Assembly: GCF_035943795.1 (NCBI RefSeq) | Contig: NZ_DASZBY010000017.1 | Location: 1-64,000, forward strand | DNA length: 64,000 nucleotides | Direction: 5' to 3' | From: Aliidongia sp035943795 | GTDB taxonomy: Bacteria > Pseudomonadota > Alphaproteobacteria > ATCC43930 > CGMCC-115725 | Shown: one piece after another, positions 24,346 through 33,133 of the stretch | How positions within the stretch are numbered: position 1 is the first letter of the stretch | Layout of the letters: each line of letters begins with the position of its first letter | The notes under the pieces: model-generated | The model's database searches: none | The model's input: only the letters and a program-made list of their open reading frames with translations | Told to the model about the DNA's origin: nothing | Program-made: the position numbers and the translations under genes

Positions 24346-25089
24346 TCAGTGGCCGCCGCAACTCGCTCCGCCGCAGGAATGGCCGCCGCAGGAATGGCCG
24401 TCGGAGTCGCTGCCGAAACTTCCGCCGCATCCGGAATCGCCCCAATCGCCTCCGGCGGTTCGGTGGAGCGGCGACGCCATCGCCTGGAAACTTTCGACGC
24501 CCGACGCGATTGCGAGGCCCAGAATGGCGGCATTCGAGAGCGGCCGGTCTCGCGGAACATCCCGTGCCGCCCGCGCTCCGTTCAATCCCGCCCAGGCCGA
24601 AATTCCTTCGAGGCCCTTCAGGACTGCGTCGGTGCTGTGCCGTGGTTCCTGCAGCCAGGCCGCTGCGGCGTCATCGGCCGGGTAATGATGGAACGGACGG
24701 CCGAAGATGCGCCGCATGTCCCGGTCGTACGCTTCGGTATGAAGGATATGAGCGTGCCACGCCTCGTCGCACAACTCGCTGGTCGGCGCCACCATCCTGT
24801 CCGGGCTCGCCGCAGCAATCGCCAGGAACGCCAGATATTCGCAGACGGCGACTTCGGCGGTCGCCCAGTCCATTCCCACTTCGCGCCGTAGCCGGCGAAG
24901 CAGCGGTGCACGATAGATATCCGAGATCGCCTGCACCTGGTCTGCGCGGATCCGGAAATGTCCGATCGTATCGACCTGGATGACCCGTCGACGATGGCGT
25001 TCTCTGATCGTATCCGAAATTTTACCGAGCGCTTTAGCTCCAGACAAGGCAAACTGAAAAATAGAGGAAAGAGTCCTGACTGCCGTCAT
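24346..25089 (-). CDS. Protein with DEAWHxHIL motif and Cys/Gly/His-rich tail
   Basis: A 247-residue protein. The core (residues 45-140) has CDEAWHAHILHTEAYDRDM, the Trp-His-x-His signature of glycine-rich-domain (GRDP-like) proteins. The last 25 residues are repetitive, GHSCGGHSCGGASCGGH, and could bind metal. Residues 1-20 are weakly hydrophobic and may be a signal or anchor. Function is unknown. It converges with the Ntn-hydrolase gene (18 bp between stops). The tail resembles the Gly-Cys ends of other secreted or membrane proteins, but the similarity may be compositional only. Confidence 0.65.
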   Translation of the reverse strand: MTAVRTLSSIFQFALSGAKALGKISDTIRERHRRRVIQVDTIGHFRIRADQVQAISDIYRAPLLRRLRREVGMDWATAEVAVCEYLAFLAIAAASPDRMVAPTSELCDEAWHAHILHTEAYDRDMRRIFGRPFHHYPADDAAAAWLQEPRHSTDAVLKGLEGISAWAGLNGARAARDVPRDRPLSNAAILGLAIASGVESFQAMASPLHRTAGGDWGDSGCGGSFGSDSDGHSCGGHSCGGASCGGH

Positions 25090-25276
25090 CTTTCACCACA
25101 TTCTTATTCCCTACGGCCGAATTGCCGTTGGCATTACTTGATCTTCGCGGGGAATATGTGAGAAAGCGGACTTCAGAACAAACGGAAATAATACAGGGCT
25201 AACGCCGCGAGCCATGCGCAGACGGGCTAAGAGCAATCGATATTCTGGTCGCGAAGTTCCGGCACCGCCCGGTAGC

Positions 25277-25308
25277 ACCGTCATCCCCGCTCGGGCGGGA
25301 ATGACGGT
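25277..25308. repeat. Palindromic intergenic element, probable terminator of asd
   Basis: ACCGTCATCCCCGC pairs with GCGGGAATGACGGT across a short loop, 13 of 14 bases paired. It lies 21 bp beyond the asd stop on the minus strand. The same arm sequence appears at 12791 and, in part, at 57561, so it belongs to a dispersed repeat family. The rest of the 239-bp gap 25090-25328 holds nothing else I can name. Confidence 0.75.
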
Positions 25309-25328
25309 GGAGTCGAGGCGGGCAGCCC

Positions 25329-26333
<1,005 letters not shown>

Positions 26334-26518
26334 GGCTCAAAAGATCCTTCGACCAGATTTCCCGGATGAAACTTACCGGCAGCGCGGCATTTTCAAGCAG
26401 TTCGTTACCTTGTCAATTTCGCGCTGCAACAGAAGATTTTCGCTTCTCGCTCGCACTTGGCCGCCAGTCTGCCTACACTCCGCCCGCAACCGCCTGTTAT
26501 CGTTGGAAGGAGTAGGGT

Positions 26519-27481
26519 GTGGCCCGCGACAAGGACGCGAATTATCCGGTCGAGCTCCGCGCCCCGGACATTTCCCGGTGGCGCCAGGGGAATATCGGAA
26601 TTCCCTTCATGACCACGCTCGACAGCGGCCGGCCCGGCCCGCATGCGATGGTCAACGCCATTACCCATGGCAACGAGCTGTGCGGCGCGCTCGCGATCGA
26701 GTTCCTCGACCAGACCGGATTCAAGCCGGTGCGCGGCCGGGTGACGCTCGGCTTCACCAACGTGGCGGCCTTCGACAATTTCGATCCGGCCCAGCCGAAC
26801 GCCTCGCGCTTCATCGACGAGGATTTCAACCGGGTCTGGGACATCGAGGCGCTCGACGGCACGCGGCGCTCGGCGGAGCTGGCCCGGGCGCGGGAGATCC
26901 GGCCGCTGATCGACCGGGTCGATTACCTGCTCGACATCCATTCCATGCAGCACGCGACCCCACCGCTGATGCTGGCCGGCATGCAGGACAAAGGCGTGGC
27001 ACTGGCCCTGCGGGTCGGCGAGCCGGAATTCATCGTGCGCGACCAGGGCCATGCCGCCGGGCGCCGCATGCGCGACTATGCGGCGTTCGACGACCCGGCG
27101 AGCCTCAAGGCAGCCCTGCTGGTCGAATGCGGCCAGCATTGGGCATCGAGCTCGTTCACCGTGGCCCGCGACGTGACCCTGCGCTTCCTCGCCTGCCTCG
27201 ACCTGCTCGAACCCGGCTACGCCGCACAGCACATGCCGAAGGCGACGCTGCCGAAGCCACGGGTGATCGAGGTGACCGAGGCGGTGACGATCGAGACCAA
27301 CAGCTTCAGCTTCGTCGAGCCGTTCGAGGGCCAGGAGATCATCGCCAAGGCCGGCACGGTGATCGGCCATGACGGTGGCCGCGAGATCCGTACGCCCTAC
27401 GACGAGTGCGTGCTGATCATGCCGTCGCGCCGGCTCGCCAAGGGCCAGACCGCCGTCCGGCTCGGCCGCTTCGTCGCCTGA
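26519..27481 (+). CDS. Succinylglutamate desuccinylase/aspartoacylase family hydrolase
   Basis: A 320-residue M14-like zinc hydrolase. Zinc ligand motifs: ITHGNELCG (His and Glu) and LLDIHSMQH (His). DFNRVWD, with the substrate-binding Asn-Arg, and LLVECGQH, with the catalytic Glu, also match the AstE/AspA group. A C-terminal barrel-like domain (about 240-320) is present. The start is GTG, about six bases behind AAGGAG. The preferred amide is not evident; N-acyl amino acid deacylation is typical. No arginine-catabolic (ast) genes are nearby. Confidence 0.85.
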   Translation: MARDKDANYPVELRAPDISRWRQGNIGIPFMTTLDSGRPGPHAMVNAITHGNELCGALAIEFLDQTGFKPVRGRVTLGFTNVAAFDNFDPAQPNASRFIDEDFNRVWDIEALDGTRRSAELARAREIRPLIDRVDYLLDIHSMQHATPPLMLAGMQDKGVALALRVGEPEFIVRDQGHAAGRRMRDYAAFDDPASLKAALLVECGQHWASSSFTVARDVTLRFLACLDLLEPGYAAQHMPKATLPKPRVIEVTEAVTIETNSFSFVEPFEGQEIIAKAGTVIGHDGGREIRTPYDECVLIMPSRRLAKGQTAVRLGRFVA

Positions 27482-27488
27482 GGTCGAA

Positions 27489-28127
27489 CTAGGCGCGCTT
27501 CGGCATCAGGCCCGGCATCGCGTGCAGCACGGCGTGGAGTGCAAAGCCGATGAACATCACGCCCGACGCCCGGGTGATCCACAGTTCGTAGCGGCGATAG
27601 ACCCGCCGCACGGTGGCGGCGCCGATGATCGCGAGCAGGACGGCATAGGCCGCGAGGAATCCCAGGAAGGCGGCGCCGAGCAGCATCGGCATGCTGGCCC
27701 AGGTCAATTCCGACGCGTGGCCGCCCAACAGTGCCGTGAAGGTGGCGACCGCGACGGGATAGCTCTTGGGGTTGGTCACGCCGAAGGCGAGGCCACGGAT
27801 CAGCGGCCGACCGACGCTGGTATCGAGCGTGCCTTCCGCGGTGCGCCGCGCCCGGACCGCGCGCCAGCCGAGCCAGAACAGGTAGCCGCCACAGAACAGG
27901 CCCAACACATCGAACAGGAAGGTGCCGATCGCCTGCGCGCCGATGATCGCGACCAGGGCCAGCCCCGACCACAGGAGATCGCCGAACATATGCCCGCCCA
28001 GGAAGCGCGCGCCCGCCCCACGGCCCTGGCTGGCGCCGATGCCGAGCAGGGCCAGAACCGCCGGCCCCGGCGTGATCACATAAGCGGCGCCGGCCACTCC
28101 GGCGGCGAACAACAAGCTCGAATCCAT
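27489..28127 (-). CDS. LysE/RhtB-family amino acid exporter
   Basis: A 212-residue integral membrane protein with about six hydrophobic segments. The family signature VITPGPAVLALLGIGASQGR is in the first loop, and GLAFGVTNPKSYPVAVATF in the fourth region. It exports amino acids or analogues; the substrate is unknown. The ATG at 28127 has GGAG six bases upstream; the longer frame to 28277 runs into the promoter region of the divergent TetR gene. Divergence from TetR (149 bp) may mean control by it. Confidence 0.9.
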   Translation of the reverse strand: MDSSLLFAAGVAGAAYVITPGPAVLALLGIGASQGRGAGARFLGGHMFGDLLWSGLALVAIIGAQAIGTFLFDVLGLFCGGYLFWLGWRAVRARRTAEGTLDTSVGRPLIRGLAFGVTNPKSYPVAVATFTALLGGHASELTWASMPMLLGAAFLGFLAAYAVLLAIIGAATVRRVYRRYELWITRASGVMFIGFALHAVLHAMPGLMPKRA

Positions 28128-28276
28128 CGACATCTCCGGCGCGTGACAGCCGGACCAGCGGACCAGATGCAGCGACGGCGGGCAAGACCTTCCTCGCCGA
28201 CCCCTTGCATAGCTGCTCGCGGTGACGCATATCGGCCGTAACGAATGATCGGTCCAGAAGAGAGTCGAAGACCCCA

Positions 28277-28834
28277 ATGGCGCATCCGAACCTGCCGAAG
28301 GACGAGGTGGTCGAACGGTTGACCCGCGTGTTCCGCCGCGAGGGCTACGAGGGCGCCAGCCTGGCGCGCTTGTCCGAGGCGACAGGTCTCGGGCGGTCTA
28401 GCCTCTATCATCATTTCCCGCGCGGGAAGGAAGACATGGCCGAGGCCGTGCTGGCCGCGTCGCGCGACCGCATCGCCCGCCTGGTCCTGGTCCCGCTTGC
28501 CGCGGACGGGACTGTCCGCGAGCGGTTCGTGGCCATGGCCCGCGGCTTCGGCGAGTTCTACGGCAACGGCAACCAGGCATGCCTGACCGAACTGTTCGGC
28601 ATCGGCACACCCGGCAAGCAGTTCATTCCCGTGCTGACCATCGGCATCGCGCGAATGAAGCAGGCGATCGGCGACGTGCTGGTCGAAGCAGGATTCGACG
28701 ACGCCCTGGCCCAGCGCCGCGCCGAGGATGCGCTGATCGCCATCCACGGCGCGCTCGTACTGTCGCGCGCCGGCGGTTCCACTGCCCTGTTTCAGCGCGT
28801 CCTCGAAGAACTGCCCGACCGGTTGCTCAGCTAA
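28277..28834 (+). CDS. TetR/AcrR-family repressor
   Basis: A 185-residue regulator. The N-terminal HTH (about 10-55) includes REGYEGASLARLSEATGLGRS and SLYHHFPRGKEDMAEAVL, the TetR signature. The C-terminal helices form the ligand pocket and dimer interface. It is upstream, in the same direction, of the GST/PNPOx pair, and a near-perfect palindrome overlaps the promoter of that pair at 28885. Repression of GST and possibly of the divergent LysE exporter is the simplest model; the inducer is unknown. Confidence 0.93.
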   Translation: MAHPNLPKDEVVERLTRVFRREGYEGASLARLSEATGLGRSSLYHHFPRGKEDMAEAVLAASRDRIARLVLVPLAADGTVRERFVAMARGFGEFYGNGNQACLTELFGIGTPGKQFIPVLTIGIARMKQAIGDVLVEAGFDDALAQRRAEDALIAIHGALVLSRAGGSTALFQRVLEELPDRLLS

Positions 28835-28862
28835 CCATCTCGTAAATTGGCGAGGGCGGCCC

Positions 28863-28891
28863 TTGACTCAGTCGGCATGATGAAATATGTA
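28863..28891 (+). promoter_or_regulatory. Sigma-70-type promoter of the GST gene
   Basis: TTGACT at 28863-28868, 17 bases, then TATGTA at 28886-28891. The -10 falls inside the TetR-type palindrome at 28885-28910, so repressor binding would exclude RNA polymerase. Confidence 0.65.
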
Positions 28892-28910
28892 CCGATCGTT
28901 CGGTACATAT
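28885..28910. promoter_or_regulatory. TetR-type operator palindrome
   Basis: ATATGTACCGA and TCGGTACATAT form perfect 11-bp arms around TCGT, 26 bp in all. The core ACCGATCGTTCGGT is the pattern typical of TetR-family operators. It lies 50 bp past the TetR stop and just before the AGGAG ribosome binding site of the GST gene, overlapping its -10 element. Confidence 0.85.
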
Positions 28911-28926
28911 TTTCCAGGAGTTTCCG

Positions 28927-29568
28927 ATGAGTGCAGTTGCCCAGCCTGCCCAGCCGATCGTGTTCTACGGTTTCCCCAAATCCGGCCACGCCCATCGGGT
29001 CGGACTGTTCCTGTCGCTGCTCGACCTGCCGCACGAGGAAATCGTGATCGATCTGGCCAACAAGCAGCAGAAGCAGCCCGAATTCCTGGAGTTGAACGGC
29101 TTCGGCCAGGTTCCCGTGATCGACGATGCGGGCACGATCGTGGCGGATTCGAATGCGATCCTGGTCTATCTCGCGATCCGCTACGCCGACGAGAGCTGGC
29201 TGCCGCGCGATCCGGCATCGGCGGCCCAGGTGCAGCGCTGGCTGTCGGTCGCGGCCGGGCAGATCGCGGCCGGCCCCGCCGCCGCCCGCATGGTGACGGT
29301 GTTTGGCGCGCCGTTCGACCATGACCGGACCAAGGCGATCGCCGACGCCCTGTTCGCGATCATGGAGCGGCACCTGACCGACCGCCTCTTCCTGGTCGGC
29401 AACGGCCCGACCATCGCCGACATCGCCGGCTACAGCTACATCGCCCATGCGCCGGAGGGCGGTGTTTCGCTGGCACCCTATCCCCATATCCGGGCATGGC
29501 TGGCCCGGATCGAGGCCTTGCCCCGGTTCGTCGCCATGCCCGCGACCAAGGCCGGTCTCGCCGCCTGA
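28927..29568 (+). CDS. Glutathione S-transferase family protein
   Basis: A 213-residue protein. The thioredoxin-like N-terminal domain (1-85) has FYGFPKSGHAHRVGLFLSLL with the catalytic Ser, FGQVPVIDD (cis-Pro) and DSNAILVYLA, the glutathione-binding Ser. The C-terminal helical domain includes PTIADIAGYSYIA with the N-capping motif. It probably conjugates or reduces an electrophile. AGGAG precedes the ATG. The upstream TetR gene and operator suggest induction by its substrate. It is followed by the PNPOx gene after a 12-bp hairpin. Confidence 0.93.
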   Translation: MSAVAQPAQPIVFYGFPKSGHAHRVGLFLSLLDLPHEEIVIDLANKQQKQPEFLELNGFGQVPVIDDAGTIVADSNAILVYLAIRYADESWLPRDPASAAQVQRWLSVAAGQIAAGPAAARMVTVFGAPFDHDRTKAIADALFAIMERHLTDRLFLVGNGPTIADIAGYSYIAHAPEGGVSLAPYPHIRAWLARIEALPRFVAMPATKAGLAA

Positions 29569-29573
29569 CCCGC

Positions 29574-29602
29574 AGCGGCGGAGGGGGCTGGCCCCTCCGC
29601 CG
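29574..29602. repeat. Strong hairpin between GST and PNPOx genes
   Basis: GCGGCGGAGGGG and CCCCTCCGCCGC form a perfect 12-bp stem with the loop GCTGG. It begins six bases past the GST stop. No T-tract follows, so it is more likely a transcript stabiliser or processing site that sets unequal GST and PNPOx levels than a full terminator. Confidence 0.7.
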
Positions 29603-29618
29603 CAGTTCGGAGCGCACC

Positions 29619-30605
29619 ATGTCCGATACGTTCATCCCACTCGACGGCTGGGGCCACGACGAGGCGCCGTTTCACGAAGGCGAGCGCGCCATCCAGCGCC
29701 GCGTCGGCGTCGAGACGAAGATGGGGCCGCACGGCCGCCGCGCCATCCGGTCTTTCATGCCCGACCAGCATCGCGAGTTCTTCGCCCAGTTGCCGTTCCT
29801 GATCGCCGGCACGGTCGATCGTACGGGTCAGCCCTGGGCGTCGATCCTGACAGGCCGCCCCGGCTTCCTGGCGACACCGGACGATCGGACGCTGACGGTC
29901 GCGGCCCTGCCGCCGACGGGCGATCCGCTGAACGCAGGACTGGTGCCTGAATCGCCGATCGGCTTGCTCGGCATCGAACTGCCGACCCGGCGGCGCAACC
30001 GTGCCAACGGCATCGTCACGCGCCTCGGACCGAACGGCTTCATCGTGGCAATCCGCCAGAGCTTCGGCAATTGTCCGAAATACATCCAGGCGCGCACGCC
30101 GGAAACCGTCGGCATCCCTTCGACCGGCGATGCGCCTCGGATCAGCGACGGACTCGACGAGACGGACCGGGCCCTGATCGCCGGTACCGACACGTTCTTC
30201 ATCGCGACCGCCCACACGGCGCCCGCGGCCGGCTTCGCCGGCGGCGTCGACGTCTCCCATCGCGGCGGCAAGCCGGGTTTCGTCCGGGTCGAGGGCAATC
30301 GCCTGACGGTGCCGGACTTCATCGGCAATTTCTTCTTCAACACCCTGGGCAATCTCGCGGTCGAGCCACGCGCCGGTCTGCTGTTCCCGGATTTCGCGAC
30401 GGGCGACCTGCTCTATCTGGCCGCGACGGGCGAGATCGTTTGGGACGGGCCGGAGGTCGAGCAGTTCACCGGCGCCCAGCGGTTGATGCGGCTCGACGTC
30501 ACCCGGGCGATCCGCCTGACCGGCGCCTTGCCGTTCCGCTGGTCCGCGCCGGAATATTCCTCGGTCCTGGACCGGACCGGCCAGTGGGGCGCCACGGAAC
30601 AGTAA
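29619..30605 (+). CDS. Pyridoxamine 5'-phosphate oxidase-related flavin protein
   Basis: A 328-residue protein of the putative-PNPOx family. Residues 45-190 form an FMN-binding split barrel: LPFLIAGTVDRTGQPWASIL and the later GFIVAIRQSFGNCPKYIQ, with the Asn-Cys-Pro-Lys-Tyr block typical of these proteins. A second barrel-like half follows (FFIATAHTAP, GGVDVSHRGGKPGFV, then NFFFNTLGNLAVEPRAGLLF), so it looks like an internal duplication. It is probably a flavin- or heme-linked reductase of unknown substrate. It lies in the GST operon. Confidence 0.85.
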   Translation: MSDTFIPLDGWGHDEAPFHEGERAIQRRVGVETKMGPHGRRAIRSFMPDQHREFFAQLPFLIAGTVDRTGQPWASILTGRPGFLATPDDRTLTVAALPPTGDPLNAGLVPESPIGLLGIELPTRRRNRANGIVTRLGPNGFIVAIRQSFGNCPKYIQARTPETVGIPSTGDAPRISDGLDETDRALIAGTDTFFIATAHTAPAAGFAGGVDVSHRGGKPGFVRVEGNRLTVPDFIGNFFFNTLGNLAVEPRAGLLFPDFATGDLLYLAATGEIVWDGPEVEQFTGAQRLMRLDVTRAIRLTGALPFRWSAPEYSSVLDRTGQWGATEQ

Positions 30606-30621
30606 CGCGGCATTTGTTCCG

Positions 30622-31539
30622 TCAGGCCGCGACGTCGACGGACGCGACGTCGAACGCGGCGGTCCGCTCGATGACGGTTTCCCGCAGGATCTGCGCCAGA
30701 TGGCTGACCGCAGGCGGCGGATCGGCCTCGGCGGCATAGAGCACGAGCGGGATCGTCGGTAGTGCCGGCAGGCCCGTCGTCGCCGGATCCAGGATCGAGA
30801 GCGTCTTGGGCAGGCTGATCGCCGTCCTGATCGTGATGCCGAGCCCCGCCTCTGTCGCTGCCCAGAGGCCCGCGAGGCTGGGGCTGGTGAAGACCAGCCG
30901 CCACGGAATGCCCGCCTGGTCGAGGGCAGCGACGCCCGCCGCGCGGAACACGCACGGCAGTTCGAACGCGACGAGCGGCAGCGGTTCCGCACCAAGCGCC
31001 CCGACATTGCCCCAGCCCGGCCGACCGATCCAGGCGATCGAAAGATCGGCAAGGGTCGTGGCATGCGGGGTCTTCCCGCTGCCGCCCCAGCCCAGCGCCA
31101 GATCGAGCTCGCCGGTCAGCGTCCGCTCCAGCAGGTTCGCATTGCGCTCGGCCCGCACCTCGACGCGCACCTTCGGGTTGGCGCGCGCAAAGCGGCCCAG
31201 CACGGCCGGCAGCCAGCTTTCGGCGAAATCCTGCGGCAGGCCCAGTCGCACCCAGCCTTCGACGTCCGAACTGCGCAGGCTGTCCACTGCCTCGTCATTC
31301 AATTCCAGAATGCGCTTGGCGTAGCTGTGCAGGCTTTCCCCGGCCGTGGTCAGCGACAGGCCGCGACCGGCCTTCTGCACGAGCACCTGTCCCACCTGGT
31401 CTTCGAGCTTGCGCAGCTGGGTGCTGATCGCCGATTGGGAGCGGCCGAGCCGTTCCGCCGCCTTCGCGAAGCTGCCCAGTTCGAAACCGGTCACGAATGT
31501 CCGCAGCACGTCCATGTCGAGATTGGTACGGGTCAGCAT
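30622..31539 (-). CDS. LysR-family transcriptional regulator
   Basis: A 305-residue LTTR. The winged HTH runs over about 1-65: LDMDVLRTFVTGFELGSF and AERLGRSQSAISTQLRKLED are textbook. The effector domain follows. The ATG at 31539 is preferred; an in-frame ATG seven codons upstream (31560) lies beyond the GGAG site. It is divergent from the tautomerase gene (118 bp) and probably regulates it; an imperfect dyad at 31559-31591 lies between. Confidence 0.92.
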   Translation of the reverse strand: MLTRTNLDMDVLRTFVTGFELGSFAKAAERLGRSQSAISTQLRKLEDQVGQVLVQKAGRGLSLTTAGESLHSYAKRILELNDEAVDSLRSSDVEGWVRLGLPQDFAESWLPAVLGRFARANPKVRVEVRAERNANLLERTLTGELDLALGWGGSGKTPHATTLADLSIAWIGRPGWGNVGALGAEPLPLVAFELPCVFRAAGVAALDQAGIPWRLVFTSPSLAGLWAATEAGLGITIRTAISLPKTLSILDPATTGLPALPTIPLVLYAAEADPPPAVSHLAQILRETVIERTAAFDVASVDVAA

Positions 31540-31558
31540 TGTTCGATTTCTCCGATGC

Positions 31559-31591
31559 ATGCCTTCTTAACTTCGCAATTTTCAGAAGCAT
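31559..31591. promoter_or_regulatory. Imperfect dyad in LysR/tautomerase intergenic region
   Basis: ATGCCTTCT at the left and AGAAGCAT at the right are inverted repeats apart from one bulged C. The segment between is AT-rich for this genome. The position suits a LysR-type operator. Confidence 0.35.
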
Positions 31592-31657
31592 CATTCGTCC
31601 ATACCTTCCTCTTCGTCAAGCGCTCGATCCCGGGCGCTCCCCGAACCGGAGGGCATC

Positions 31658-32059
31658 ATGCCATTCGTTCTCATCAAGATCGCCGGCCCGACATTGGCGG
31701 CGGAGCAGGTTCGCCGGCTGCAGGAAGCCACGACCGACCTGATGGCCGGCGTGCTGGGCAAGAAGCCCGAACTGACCGCCGTGCTGGTGGAGCAGGTCGC
31801 CATCGCCGGCTGGTCCGTCGGGCGTGCGCCGGCGTGCGCCGCCGCCCATCTCGACGCCAAGGTGACCGCCGGCACGAATTCGGCAGAAGAAAAAGCCCGC
31901 TTCATCGCCCAGGCGAACGCGCTGTTGCGCGGCGTGCTCGGCGCCGACCTGCCGGTCGCGAGCTACGTCGTGGTCGACGAGTTGCCCGCCGATGCGTGGG
32001 GTTACGACGGCCTGACCCAGGACCATCGCCGCCAGGCGGCAAGCCGCGCCGCGGCATGA
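31658..32059 (+). CDS. Tautomerase superfamily protein
   Basis: A 133-residue protein. The start MPFVLIKIAG puts the catalytic Pro directly after the initiator Met, as in 4-oxalocrotonate tautomerase. Two beta-alpha-beta units of about 60 residues follow (the second around NALLRGVLGADLPVASYVVVDE), so it is a fused-dimer form like cis-CaaD or MSAD rather than the short 62-residue 4-OT. YDGLTQDHRR ends it. The reaction is unknown. A small membrane protein gene follows at 28 bp. Confidence 0.85.
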   Translation: MPFVLIKIAGPTLAAEQVRRLQEATTDLMAGVLGKKPELTAVLVEQVAIAGWSVGRAPACAAAHLDAKVTAGTNSAEEKARFIAQANALLRGVLGADLPVASYVVVDELPADAWGYDGLTQDHRRQAASRAAA

Positions 32060-32087
32060 AACCCACCCCGATTTCCGGAGATCGATC

Positions 32088-32516
32088 ATGAATGCATTCC
32101 TGCGGCCGGCGTCCCGCTCGGCCCTCGTCCTGCTGGCCCTTGCCGGCCTCGGCGCTTCGATCGCGCAGTATGATCCCAACGTCGCATCCGCCGAGCTGGT
32201 GCTGACCCGCTGCTGGTCCTATGCCATCGCGATCGGCCTCGCCGTGGCGGCGCGCCTGGCGCCCTCGCCCCGGATCGGCGGCGGCTTTGCGCTGCTGAGC
32301 GGCGCGGCGTTGCTGTTCGCCACGGCCGCCGCCCTGGTACAGGTCGCCGTCTCGTCCGGAATGGACGAGAGCATCGGCTTCACCGGCTACAACGCGGCGT
32401 TTTCGCTGCTGCTCGCGGTGCTGGCCCTCGGCGACGGGTTGGCGAAGATCGTGCTGCCCCAGCGCAATGCAGCGCCGGCATCTGTCCGGTTCATGGCGCA
32501 GACGGCCCGGCCGTGA
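32088..32516 (+). CDS. Small integral membrane protein
   Basis: A 142-residue protein with four hydrophobic segments, near residues 10-25, 45-62, 68-90 and 100-120. It has no recognisable motif. It is 28 bp downstream of the tautomerase gene on the same strand and probably co-transcribed. It resembles DoxX-like or DUF-type small membrane proteins only in layout. Function unknown. It converges with the DUF3501 gene. Confidence 0.7.
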   Translation: MNAFLRPASRSALVLLALAGLGASIAQYDPNVASAELVLTRCWSYAIAIGLAVAARLAPSPRIGGGFALLSGAALLFATAAALVQVAVSSGMDESIGFTGYNAAFSLLLAVLALGDGLAKIVLPQRNAAPASVRFMAQTARP

Positions 32517-32528
32517 CGGATGGCGGCG

Positions 32529-33119
32529 TCAGAGATCGGCCGCGAGCGCCGCGCGCACCGGCTCCGGCACCAGGGCGATGTGACCATAGTTCGGATGGTC
32601 GAAGCCCAGCAGTATCTGGGCGCCCGCGGTGCGAAACGCTTCGATCGCGGTCGGAGTCAGCGGAAAATGGAAGAACTGCACCGAGGACGCCTTGCCTTCC
32701 GGCGAGGTGTTCTCGCGGTGCGGATCGGGAATGCCGCGGATCTGGTCGTCGCCCGCCTGCAGAAAGGTCTTGTGCTCGATGCCGCCGATGCGGTTGAGCT
32801 GGGTCATGCGCCGGGTCGGCTCGTCGATTTCGAACATCACGGTCGCGACCAACTCGCCGCCGGTCGGCACGAGCGGCCCGTAGGCTTCGATTTCCTCGGC
32901 GATCTGCGGCTCGCCGCCATTCTCGATATAGACCATCTCGAGAATCTGGTGACGGATCGTCTCCCAATTTTCGAAATAGAAGGTCGCGAACGGCCCGACC
33001 TCGACCCGGCGATGCTGCTTCAGCACGGACATCCGGGTACGCTGGTCCTTGCGGATCGGCAGATAGTCAGCGCGGTCGAGGATGTCGGCGCGCTCGATGC
33101 TGCGTTTCGGGCTGGTCAT
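32529..33119 (-). CDS. DUF3501 family protein
   Basis: A 196-residue soluble protein. YLPIRKDQRTRMSVLKQHRR and VGPFATFYFENWETIRHQILEM are the DUF3501 signatures. The family occurs nearly always next to a rubrerythrin and an Fe-S oxidoreductase, as here. Function is unknown; the conserved Arg, Glu and Tyr suggest a small-ligand or electron-partner role. AAGGA lies seven bases before the ATG. It is the last gene of the operon, 14 bp behind the Fe-S protein. Confidence 0.9.
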   Translation of the reverse strand: MTSPKRSIERADILDRADYLPIRKDQRTRMSVLKQHRRVEVGPFATFYFENWETIRHQILEMVYIENGGEPQIAEEIEAYGPLVPTGGELVATVMFEIDEPTRRMTQLNRIGGIEHKTFLQAGDDQIRGIPDPHRENTSPEGKASSVQFFHFPLTPTAIEAFRTAGAQILLGFDHPNYGHIALVPEPVRAALAADL

Positions 33120-33133
33120 GATGACGTCCTTCG

